In this document: piece by piece, positions 25,721 through 33,168 of the stretch
Layout: every line of letters starts with the position of its first letter
How positions within the stretch are numbered: the first letter of the stretch is position 1
Origin: Chryseobacterium sp. Leaf405
GTDB taxonomy: Bacteria; Bacteroidota; Bacteroidia; Flavobacteriales; Weeksellaceae
DNA length: 64,000 bases
Direction of reading: 5' to 3'
NCBI RefSeq assembly: GCF_001425355.1
Contig: NZ_LMQN01000001.1
Coordinates: 372,490 to 436,489 of the forward strand
Notes under the pieces: model-generated
Database searches by the model: none
The model's input: only the letters and a program-made list of their open reading frames with translations
What the model was told of the DNA's origin: nothing
Program-made: the position numbers and the translations under genes

Positions 25721-26491
25721 TTATTCAAAAAATTTTCGACTTCATTCACTGTAAAATCAATCAGTTTTTCATCTGTATTTCCACTAAAATCAGCCATCAT
25801 GTAAGAGCCATGAGTTGCAGGAAGAATCATTAATTCTGAATCTTTTACAACGCCACATTTCGACAATATGTTCCGGTTTTATCACGTCTTTATCACCGGA
25901 AATAAACAAAGTCGGAGATTTTATCCCTTTTAAAATATCTTCATTCCAATCTTCAAAAGTCTGCATTCTTTTACAGTCTTTATCAAACATATTTTCAAGT
26001 GCTGAAAAGTCCTGATTTAAGTTTAAGAAATTAATTTTCAATGGTTCCGGCATTGATTCCAGTGTTGCTTCCATCATATTCTCAAAAAAACCATCCATCA
26101 TTCCGCTTTTTTTATAAAATGCTGATGCAATAACTAGTTTTTCAACCATTTCAGGATAAATATGAGCCACCTGCATCACAGTATTTCCGCCATTACTGAA
26201 ACCCCAGAATGAAGCTTTTTCAATATTTATTTCTTTTAAAAGAGCAGCAACATCATGAGCATCCTGTTCAAAAGTTTCAGGAATCTCTCGATGTTCAGTC
26301 ATTCCGTGATTTTGAAGATCAATTCCGATGAGTTGAAATTGACTTTCCAATCTCGAAATGATTTCTTTAAAATCAAATAAAATCGAACCGTCGCCGCCAT
26401 GAATCAATACCAAAGGCTTTCCGGAACCATAGATTTCATAATACATCCTGATTCCGTTTACGTGTTTATAACCTTTTTCGACTGGTTTCAT
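25721..26491 (-). pseudogene. Alpha/beta hydrolase, frameshifted near its C-terminus
   Basis: The first part (residues 1-about 213) is a normal alpha/beta hydrolase: VLIHGGDGSI oxyanion loop, nucleophile S99 in GFSNGG, and an Asp strand SPTLFISGDKDVI. The frame then runs into an unrelated tail after EHIVEM and stops at 25790. In the neighbouring frame the sequence continues as VVKDSELMILPATHGSYMMA and ends at a TAA (25721-25723), restoring the expected catalytic His (ATHGSY). One base lost around 25850-25858 explains this. The hydrolase as encoded would lack its catalytic His. It could be a true pseudogene, a sequencing error, or programmed frameshifting (least likely). Confidence 0.85.
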
Positions 26492-26493
26492 TT

Positions 26494-27018
26494 CTAATAT
26501 TTTAAATCTTTATCAAAATCATATTTCATTCCTTCGTAACCTAGAATTTTACGCATCAAACCGATCTGTCCGCTTAGATAATCTTCTCTACCAATGCACA
26601 TTCCTATAAAATTCAGACCTGTTTCGGGGAAGAAATCAATGTTCATTCCCATCGGAAAAGCTTTGTTCAATTCTTCATCAGAGACTTCCAATAATTTATT
26701 GTAAACCAACGGTGAAATTTGATGAAAACTATTTTTTAATTCTTTTAAACTTGGGTAAGTTAAACTTTCATCCAATGCTTTTCCCTGAAAGAAAAAATCT
26801 TTAAATTCAAATTCTTCCTGAAGTCCGAGAACAGATCCCATTGCATAACGCATATCAAGAAAATTCCCAACCATCCAAATAATATGGTTTGTTCTTTCTT
26901 CAATTCTTTTCAGTGCATCGTCTTCAGAAATTCCATCGAGAACCATCAGGAAATTCTGACTGTGACCTCGAAATGCCGGAATGATGATGTCTAATTTTTT
27001 TGATTTTGGTGTATCCAT
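26494..27018 (-). CDS. DinB-like four-helix protein
   Basis: 174 residues from the ATG at 27018 (the frame extends to a GTG at 27075; an ATG at 27045 is also possible). The pattern FLMVLDGISEDDALKRIEERTNHIIWMVGNFLDMRYAMG, with a helix-positioned His, and later GMCIGREDYLSGQIGLMRKILGYEG fits the DinB/YfiT metal-binding fold, though not all three His ligands are evident. It is 2 bp from the frameshifted hydrolase, so they are co-transcribed. Confidence 0.75.
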   Translation of the reverse strand: MDTPKSKKLDIIIPAFRGHSQNFLMVLDGISEDDALKRIEERTNHIIWMVGNFLDMRYAMGSVLGLQEEFEFKDFFFQGKALDESLTYPSLKELKNSFHQISPLVYNKLLEVSDEELNKAFPMGMNIDFFPETGLNFIGMCIGREDYLSGQIGLMRKILGYEGMKYDFDKDLKY

Positions 27019-27127
27019 TTGATTGTTTTTTATTTTCTCTCGCATTTTTTTGATCGCACAGAGTTTGTGTTCCACTTGTAAAGTATTAGTGAAATTATTG
27101 GAAAATATCGTGATATTAGTATTTAAA

Positions 27128-27535
27128 CTATTCTATCGGAAACTGAGAAGGGTCTGCAAAAATGACATTCCAGCCATGTCCGTTGATATCCCAGAAAGAG
27201 TTTTGATACATCCATCCGTGATCCTGTGCTTCTTCATGCTGATAAGCTCCATTGGCCAAAGCAGCATTCACTAACTGATCAACCTCGTCCCTACTGTCTA
27301 GACCAATAGCAACCAAAACCTGAGTTGTATCACCTTTCGGAACTGGTCTTTCAGAGAAAGTCTGGAAAAATTCTTCCGTTAAAAACATTACCTGAATATT
27401 GTCACTCATCATCACACATACTGCTTTTTCATCAGTAATCTGCTCGTTGATCGAGAAACCAATATTCGTCCAGAATTCTTTAGTTTTCTGAATATCTTTT
27501 ACCGGAAGGTTCACATAAATTTGATTGATTTTCAT
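27128..27535 (-). CDS. VOC (glyoxalase-like) protein
   Basis: 135 residues beginning MKINQIYVNLPVKDIQKTKEFWTNIGFSIN. Typical short VOC protein of the lactoylglutathione-lyase-like group (QVMFLTEEFFQTF, DINGHGWNVIF). Metal ligands are not complete by eye. It is the first gene of the co-directional cluster and has a well-formed promoter just upstream. Confidence 0.88.
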   Translation of the reverse strand: MKINQIYVNLPVKDIQKTKEFWTNIGFSINEQITDEKAVCVMMSDNIQVMFLTEEFFQTFSERPVPKGDTTQVLVAIGLDSRDEVDQLVNAALANGAYQHEEAQDHGWMYQNSFWDINGHGWNVIFADPSQFPIE

Positions 27536-27566
27536 GTTGTAATTTTTTTAGTGTTAAATTTTTAAC

Positions 27567-27611
27567 CAAAATTACCAAGTCAGAACGAAAATCAACTTGC
27601 CATAGGGCAAG
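27567..27611 (-). promoter_or_regulatory. Promoter with adjacent palindrome, upstream of the VOC/SRPBCC cluster
   Basis: Minus strand: TTG (complement of 27593-27595), 18-bp spacer, TAATTTTG (complement of 27567-27574). Immediately upstream of the TTG is a 6-bp inverted repeat with 4-nt centre, CTTGCC-CTAT-GGCAAG (27596-27611). It lies between the stop of the Crp/Fnr gene (27614) and the promoter, so it may be an operator or a short terminator hairpin. Confidence 0.55.
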
Positions 27612-27613
27612 AT

Positions 27614-28204
27614 TTAATTTTTCTTGGGATGCGAAACCAATTCTTTACGGATTCTACTTAAAGACGTGTCGGTAACTCCTAGATAGGAAGCGATCTGCTT
27701 CAAAGGAGCAAATTGTATGACCTGCGGTTTCTGTTCTAAAAGATGTAGATAACGTTTGGTTGCAGAAAGAGTAAATATCTCAACAGAACGTTGCTTATAA
27801 ACGAAAAGTTGCTGAGACATCCACGCTCTTCCCCATTCGCTGAGATTTTGGATTTTATGATAGAGCTCCTGAAAAGTATCAAAATCCATCTTTCGAAATT
27901 CGCAATCGGTGATGCAGACAATATTTTCCTGAGTCGGAATTCTCTGAAATAACGAAGATACTTCAATAACGATTTCATTTTCGACGAAAAAGTGTGTGGT
28001 TACTTCATTTCCGTTAAAGTCATTGACAAAAGAACGCGCCAGCCCTTTTTCCAAAATATAATATTCGTTGGCGGTTTTTCCTTCTTTAAGAATAAAATCA
28101 CCTTTCTGAAAAACTACTTTTTCATGTGCCTGAAATATTTCTTCAAGTTCTTCTTCCATAAAAAAGGGAAAGTCACGATAGATTTGAAAGGCATCACTAC
28201 TCAT
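27614..28204 (-). CDS. Crp/Fnr-family transcriptional regulator
   Basis: 196 residues from the ATG at 28204 (a TTG lies 9 bp upstream). A cyclic-nucleotide-binding beta-barrel (KGDFILKEGKTANEYYILEKGLARSFVNDFNG) is followed by a C-terminal winged helix with recognition region LGVTDTSLSRIRKELV. There are no Fnr-type Cys clusters. In this large Bacteroidota group the ligand is often unknown. It sits directly upstream of the VOC/SRPBCC cluster in the same direction and may regulate it. Confidence 0.9.
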   Translation of the reverse strand: MSSDAFQIYRDFPFFMEEELEEIFQAHEKVVFQKGDFILKEGKTANEYYILEKGLARSFVNDFNGNEVTTHFFVENEIVIEVSSLFQRIPTQENIVCITDCEFRKMDFDTFQELYHKIQNLSEWGRAWMSQQLFVYKQRSVEIFTLSATKRYLHLLEQKPQVIQFAPLKQIASYLGVTDTSLSRIRKELVSHPKKN

Positions 28205-28284
28205 TTTTGTCAATTTAAAACTGACTTTAAAAATAAAGTTTTTCCGGGAATTGTAGAATATTAATTTACAACAAAGAATAAGCT

Positions 28285-29496
28285 CTAAAACAAAGAAAGC
28301 TGAATAGGTTTAGAAGGAGCAGGTTTTTCCGCATCACCAAACACAGTTTTACCACCAAAACGCCAAGAATTTTGCCTTTCTTCTTCGATGACATCATTAA
28401 TATCGAAATCCGGAGTGAAATTTTTCTCTGCTTCAGCAATAATGGTGTGAAGTTTATTTATAGATTGTAATTTATCTGAATTTCCAAGCTTTGATTTTTC
28501 AATTCCTTTTTGCAAAATTGAAATTGTTTCGTCATAAATAGTAATGGGAACTGGAAACGGATGACCATCTTTTCCACCATGAGCAAATGAAAACCTTGCA
28601 GGATCTCTGAATCTGGATGGTGCACCATGAATCACTTCGCTCACCAATGCCAGACTTTGTAAAGTGCGCGGTCCTACTCCTTTCAATAACAGCAGTTCTT
28701 CGAAATTTTCGGGTTGATTTTCTCTTGTCATGTACAAAAGTGTCCCCAGTTTTTTTAAATCAACATCAGAAGCACGAACATCGTGATGATTAGGCAAAAT
28801 TAAATTGGCAAAATCCTGCATAATTTTTTCTGAATTAGTATGTGAAATATCTAAAATTCCTTTACGGTTTTCCTGCGCCTCACTGGCTGTTAAATTAAGA
28901 ATATTCCCACGATTAATCCCTTGAATTCCTTTATGGGGCTCATCAACAAAAGATTCCATATTTTCGGAATGCCAATGATAACGACGGGCAGTTCCGTCTG
29001 AATCGTTCATTCCCTGCTGAACAACCGACCAATTTCCTTCATCCGAAACAATAAAATTATGCAGATACAACTGATAACCATCCTGAATTGCTGTATTATC
29101 TACTTTTGCGGAGAGTTTACTTGCCCGAACCAATTCGTTACCATTCAATCCTGTTTTATCGGCAATGACTAACAGTTCGTTTGGTGTTTCTTTGGACAAT
29201 TTTCCTTTTCCACCACAAATATAAATTCCTAATTCTTTGGAATTTGGATTAATACTGCGTTTCAAAGCGCCCATCACAGAAGTGGTAATTCCTGAAGAAT
29301 GCCAATCCATCCCCATCACTGCACCAAAACTCTGAAACCAAAACGGATCTGCAAGTCTCCTTAAAACTTCATTTTTCCCATAATCTGCAAGCATCACTTC
29401 TACAATGGAAAGTCCGAGAATCGACATACGCTCGTACAGCCAAGGTGGTACTTTGCCGTAGTGAAGAGGTAATGTTGCGGTTCCGGAGCGTTTCAT
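28285..29496 (-). CDS. DUF763 family protein
   Basis: 403 residues matching the DUF763 pattern (MKRSGTATLPLHYGKVPPWLYERM, GMDWHSSGITTSVMGALKR, GIYICGGKGKLSKETP, FAHGGKDGHPFPVP). Contains a short helix-hairpin-helix-like segment (LLLKGVGPRTLQSLAL). Found in bacteria and archaea; function not established. The start ATG at 29496 agrees with the conserved N-terminus. It has its own promoter in the preceding terminator. Confidence 0.9.
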   Translation of the reverse strand: MKRSGTATLPLHYGKVPPWLYERMSILGLSIVEVMLADYGKNEVLRRLADPFWFQSFGAVMGMDWHSSGITTSVMGALKRSINPNSKELGIYICGGKGKLSKETPNELLVIADKTGLNGNELVRASKLSAKVDNTAIQDGYQLYLHNFIVSDEGNWSVVQQGMNDSDGTARRYHWHSENMESFVDEPHKGIQGINRGNILNLTASEAQENRKGILDISHTNSEKIMQDFANLILPNHHDVRASDVDLKKLGTLLYMTRENQPENFEELLLLKGVGPRTLQSLALVSEVIHGAPSRFRDPARFSFAHGGKDGHPFPVPITIYDETISILQKGIEKSKLGNSDKLQSINKLHTIIAEAEKNFTPDFDINDVIEEERQNSWRFGGKTVFGDAEKPAPSKPIQLSLF

Positions 29497-29516
29497 TGTT
29501 TTGGATGTTTGTTATA

Positions 29517-29524
29517 CAAAATTA
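29517..29524 (-). promoter_or_regulatory. Candidate -7 box of the DUF763 gene
   Basis: Minus strand TAATTTTG, a perfect TAnnTTTG, 20 bp before the ATG and touching the terminator hairpin of the upstream gene. Confidence 0.4.
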
Positions 29525-29556
29525 AAGCCTTATGATTGAAATTCATAAGGCTTTAA
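29524..29556 (-). terminator. Terminator after the YitT gene
   Basis: A 12-bp perfect inverted repeat (AAAGCCTTATGA at 29524-29535 with its complement at 29543-29554) and a 7-nt loop, followed on the minus strand by T-rich sequence. Confidence 0.75.
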
Positions 29557-29574
29557 GCATATTTTATTAAAATT

Positions 29575-30456
29575 TTAATGTTTAATAATTTCCTTTACAA
29601 TTCCGCCTTGAGGTTCTCTAACGGTTTGGGTAAAAATAAATGCCTTAGGATCTATTGAACGGACAATATTCTGTAATTTTCTTACTTCAAGTCTTGTTAC
29701 AATCGTGAAAATAATATCTGCATCACTGCTCTGCTCAAAAGATTCTTTCATAAAACCTCTCTCGCCTCTATAAACAGTGATTCCTTTATTCATCGTTAAT
29801 ACCAACGCTTTTTTTATTTCTTCGCTGTTTGCTGAAACAATCGTTACGCCTGTGTAGGCTTCAATTCCTTCAATCACATATTTGGTAATCTGACTTGCAA
29901 CAAGATAGGTCATAATCGCATACAAAGCCGTTTCCACTTTTAAGAAAACTGCTGCGATGATGAAAATCACAACATTCATTCCTAAAATGATTTCAGTGAT
30001 GCTGAAACTGCTTTTTTTGAAAGTCAGCAATGCTAAAACTTCCATTCCATCGAAAGTTCCGCCACCGCGCATTGACAATCCGATTCCTATTCCCATGAAA
30101 AATCCACCGAACATGGCGACTAAAAGTTTATCGTGAGTCATTTCAGGAAAAGGAACGAAATAGATGGTTATGATGATTAATAAAATCGTCAAAAAACTTC
30201 GAATCGCAAAATGTTTTCCGATTTGGAAATATGCCAAAACGATGAATGGGATATTTAAAACCAATAAAACTATTCCCAGATTCCAATGATACACTTCGTG
30301 CAGTAAAAGTGAAATTCCGGTAACTCCACCATCTAAGAAGTGGTTGGGAACCAGAAAAGATTTTAAGGCAAAACTTGCAGAAATTACGCCTAAAACGAGA
30401 TAAATAATATCTGAAATGGTAAATAGCGGTCCATGTTTAGTTGAAGCTGAGCTCAT
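29575..30456 (-). CDS. YitT-family membrane protein with DUF2179 domain
   Basis: 293 residues: five or six hydrophobic helices in residues 15-195 (VLGVISASFALKSFLVPNHFLDGGVTGISLL is the conserved start, SMRGGGTFDGMEVLALL the middle motif) and a C-terminal soluble DUF2179 domain (YRGERGFMKESFEQSSDADIIFTIVTRLEV). A conserved inner-membrane family of unknown role. It is 8 bp downstream of the HD phosphohydrolase gene and likely co-transcribed with it. Confidence 0.92.
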   Translation of the reverse strand: MSSASTKHGPLFTISDIIYLVLGVISASFALKSFLVPNHFLDGGVTGISLLLHEVYHWNLGIVLLVLNIPFIVLAYFQIGKHFAIRSFLTILLIIITIYFVPFPEMTHDKLLVAMFGGFFMGIGIGLSMRGGGTFDGMEVLALLTFKKSSFSITEIILGMNVVIFIIAAVFLKVETALYAIMTYLVASQITKYVIEGIEAYTGVTIVSANSEEIKKALVLTMNKGITVYRGERGFMKESFEQSSDADIIFTIVTRLEVRKLQNIVRSIDPKAFIFTQTVREPQGGIVKEIIKH

Positions 30457-30464
30457 AACAGTGA

Positions 30465-31049
30465 TCAGTAGTTTTTTAATTTTGTTTTAATAATATTCAG
30501 GTTATCCTGTTTTTTTTGATTTCTGCTGCTGATAGCAGTTTCAGTAAAATAATGGTGGCTTTCTAAGAATTTTTCCTGCAATAAATTCCAGTCACGCTCA
30601 GAATTAACTATTCCGAACATTGAAAGTTCTTCGAACAATTTATCGCCTATCACGAAAAAATCATCTCTTCCCAAATAATCCAGATCGGCATCTGCCAAAA
30701 TCTGTTCTAAATGGTTATGCGGAGTCTGCGGAATTTTTGTCGCCATAATCATTCCTTTTATCTTCTCAGTCTGATCGTTTGAATAGCCATAATTTGAAAG
30801 ATATTCTTCTGCAATTTCACAAGATTTTTCCTCATGGTTTTTCGAGCCGTACAGAAATCCTGTATCATGAAATAAGGCAGCAGTTTTTAGCAACATTAAA
30901 TCTTCTTCACTAACACGTTCAGATGTTGCAATTTTTTCTACAGAATCAATAACGTCTTTCACATGCATTACGCTGTGATAGGAAAGATGTTCAGGAAGGT
31001 TTTCCTTTAATCTGTTGATGATGATTTTTTTTAATTTTTCGTATTCCAT
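30465..31049 (-). CDS. HD-domain phosphohydrolase
   Basis: 194 residues. The HD metal motif is visible: H in YHSVMHVKDVID, then FHDTGFLYGSKNHEEKSCEIAEEYL, and a later Asp in DADLDYLGRDDF. The arrangement is that of small HD-domain nucleotide/phosphate hydrolases. Substrate unknown. Placed between a cyclase cluster upstream and YitT downstream, it might act on a nucleotide signal, but this is speculation. Confidence 0.88.
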   Translation of the reverse strand: MEYEKLKKIIINRLKENLPEHLSYHSVMHVKDVIDSVEKIATSERVSEEDLMLLKTAALFHDTGFLYGSKNHEEKSCEIAEEYLSNYGYSNDQTEKIKGMIMATKIPQTPHNHLEQILADADLDYLGRDDFFVIGDKLFEELSMFGIVNSERDWNLLQEKFLESHHYFTETAISSRNQKKQDNLNIIKTKLKNY

Positions 31050-31080
31050 ATTTAAAATAGAGAATGTTATTATTTATTTA

Positions 31081-31140
31081 AACGCAAAGAGCGCAAAGAT
31101 TTTTCTGACTGTTTTCTGCATATTTTTCGTTCGCAATGGA
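31081..31140. repeat. Dispersed intergenic repeat, third copy
   Basis: AACGCAAAGAGCGCAAAGAT, then TTTTCTGACTG and TATTTTTCGTTCGCAATGG. Parallels 19188-19243 in both halves. The CGCAAAG motif itself is repeated twice. Confidence 0.45.
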
Positions 31141-31157
31141 AAGGTTTTAGATTATTT

Positions 31158-33164
31158 TTATAAATCCTTTTTAGTTTCCAAAGCGAAATACATATCCATT
31201 TCACCCTTTCCTTTGGTGTGGATTTTCCCCCTGTATTCGCAGACAATTCTATCTTTTATCAACTGATAGGTTGATTCAGAAATATTTATTTTTCCTTTTT
31301 CGCTGTTCTGCTCCATTCTTGCGGCTGTATTTACCGTATCACCCCAAATATCGTAAGCGAATTTTTTTACTCCCACAATTCCTGCAATTAAAGAACCTGA
31401 GTTAATTCCTATTCTGATATCCAAAACATCCGGATTGGTCTTTTTTCGTTCTTCGATAAAATTAATAATATCTAAAGCTACCAAAACAGTCTGATAAGCG
31501 TGATTTTCATTTTTAATCGGCAATCCGCAAACTGCCAAATAAGCATCACCTATCGTTTTAATTTTTTCCAAACCATGTTTTTCCATGATTAAATCGAAAG
31601 CAGTGAAACATTCGTTGAGTTCAACCAACATTTTTTCAGCCCCCATTTTCTCGGAACTTTGGGTAAAATTAACAAAATCGGTAAATAAAACGCTTACTTC
31701 ATCATAATATTTAGCTTCTGAACTTCCGTTTTCCTTTAATTCTTCAGCAACTTCATGGGGAAGAATATTTAATAATAAATTTTCTGTTTTCTGTTTTTCT
31801 TTCTGCAATTCAAAGGTGCGTTCATCGACCTGTTTTTCAAGCAAATCATTCTGATCCTGAAGAATCTGCTGTTTTTCCTGTTCCTGTTTTAAATTAACAT
31901 CCGAAAGACGATTGACCTCATCGAGTTGTTTTACCAAACTTAAATTGGTGGACGCAAACTGCCATCCAAGGTAAGCAGAAATTGAAATCGGGAAACTTAC
32001 AAAAATAATAATTAAGACGACTATTCCAAATGTATCTCCTGAAAGCATTTTAGGAATAACAATATTTAAAGAATCTAAAATATTAAAAATGATGGCGAGA
32101 ATAATGATAGCAAAGAAAGTAATAATCCCGCCACCGACTATAAAAGCCGATTTTTCTCTTCTTATCATTGCTCTTATAATCAGATATAAAGATTCAAACC
32201 AAACAAAAAACAGATAAGAAGTAACCAGACCGATAGCCAACTTTGCACTGAAGTAATAAATCATCAGAAGCAGTGCTGCAAAAATTAGTGAAATTTTCAA
32301 TCTGATTTTACTTTTTCCAAATAATGTGTTGACAAAACCTGTAAGTGATGCTCCAAAAGCCAGCATGGAAAGGAAAGCAAAGAAACCGTAAGAATCTATA
32401 CTCTCAGGATCCTTCATTTCATAAAATAAAAGAACCATATAGCTCATTAAACCAATAGAGAGGTTGTATATTGAGAAATACAGATTATAAACAGCTTTTC
32501 TATAAAATAAAAACAGGAGCAGATGTATAAATCCTAATGCGGAAAAAACACCACAAATCAACATAGATAAAAAGTTGAATCTCTGCATCATCTTTATATT
32601 GTCCTCAAAAAAAACATTAGCAGAGACCAATTCTACATCTAATGCTACAGGACTATAATTGATCGCCATTTTTTTCCCTCCAACCATAGGCAGAAAGCGA
32701 ATCGCCAATACATTAACTTCTGTATTATCCAACGAAAACAATTCAGGAGTATCATTTTTTATTCTAAATTCTCTGGAACCGGTTTTCCCAATTCTCCCTA
32801 TAGTCTCGATCTTTTTACCATTTATGTAAATTTCAGAAGCTCCTATTTGTTTTACATCAAAACACAAAGATTGATTTACGGATGCCGAATCTATTTTAAA
32901 GTAATAGCGAATCCAGTAAACCTGATTTTTATTGTATGTTTCCTTAGAACTGAAATCACCGTATTTCCAGGCAGAATCATTGTAGTTTCGCAATGCAAAC
33001 GCAGGATTATCGCCCGCAATAAACTTACTATCTTCATCGATCAATGCTCCATCTAACAGATTTTTTTCAGTAAAGATTCTAGGTTTTTCAAAAGAGTTTT
33101 GAGCAAAACAGAATGTCTGTAATGCCATCAAAATCAAAAATGTAAAGAGGATATTTTTTTTCAA
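31158..33164 (-). CDS. Adenylate cyclase with periplasmic domain and 7TM sensor (7TMR-DISM type), paralog 1
   Basis: 668 residues. The start is a TTG (33164), supported by the signal peptide MKKNILFTFLILMALQTFCFAQ. A galactose-binding-like periplasmic domain (about 30-180; WIRYYFKIDSASVNQSLCFD) is followed by seven hydrophobic helices (about 195-395), a coiled-coil (QQILQDQNDLLEKQVDERTFELQKEKQKTENLLLNILP) and a class III cyclase domain. Metal ligands D496 (LFTDFVNFT) and D540 (TIGDAY), substrate residues K536 (KIKTIGD) and D605 (YDIWGD), and NTAARME are present: the Lys/Asp pair is that of adenylate cyclases. cAMP is the predicted product. Confidence 0.9.
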   Translation of the reverse strand: MKKNILFTFLILMALQTFCFAQNSFEKPRIFTEKNLLDGALIDEDSKFIAGDNPAFALRNYNDSAWKYGDFSSKETYNKNQVYWIRYYFKIDSASVNQSLCFDVKQIGASEIYINGKKIETIGRIGKTGSREFRIKNDTPELFSLDNTEVNVLAIRFLPMVGGKKMAINYSPVALDVELVSANVFFEDNIKMMQRFNFLSMLICGVFSALGFIHLLLFLFYRKAVYNLYFSIYNLSIGLMSYMVLLFYEMKDPESIDSYGFFAFLSMLAFGASLTGFVNTLFGKSKIRLKISLIFAALLLMIYYFSAKLAIGLVTSYLFFVWFESLYLIIRAMIRREKSAFIVGGGIITFFAIIILAIIFNILDSLNIVIPKMLSGDTFGIVVLIIIFVSFPISISAYLGWQFASTNLSLVKQLDEVNRLSDVNLKQEQEKQQILQDQNDLLEKQVDERTFELQKEKQKTENLLLNILPHEVAEELKENGSSEAKYYDEVSVLFTDFVNFTQSSEKMGAEKMLVELNECFTAFDLIMEKHGLEKIKTIGDAYLAVCGLPIKNENHAYQTVLVALDIINFIEERKKTNPDVLDIRIGINSGSLIAGIVGVKKFAYDIWGDTVNTAARMEQNSEKGKINISESTYQLIKDRIVCEYRGKIHTKGKGEMDMYFALETKKDL

Positions 33165-33168
33165 AATT

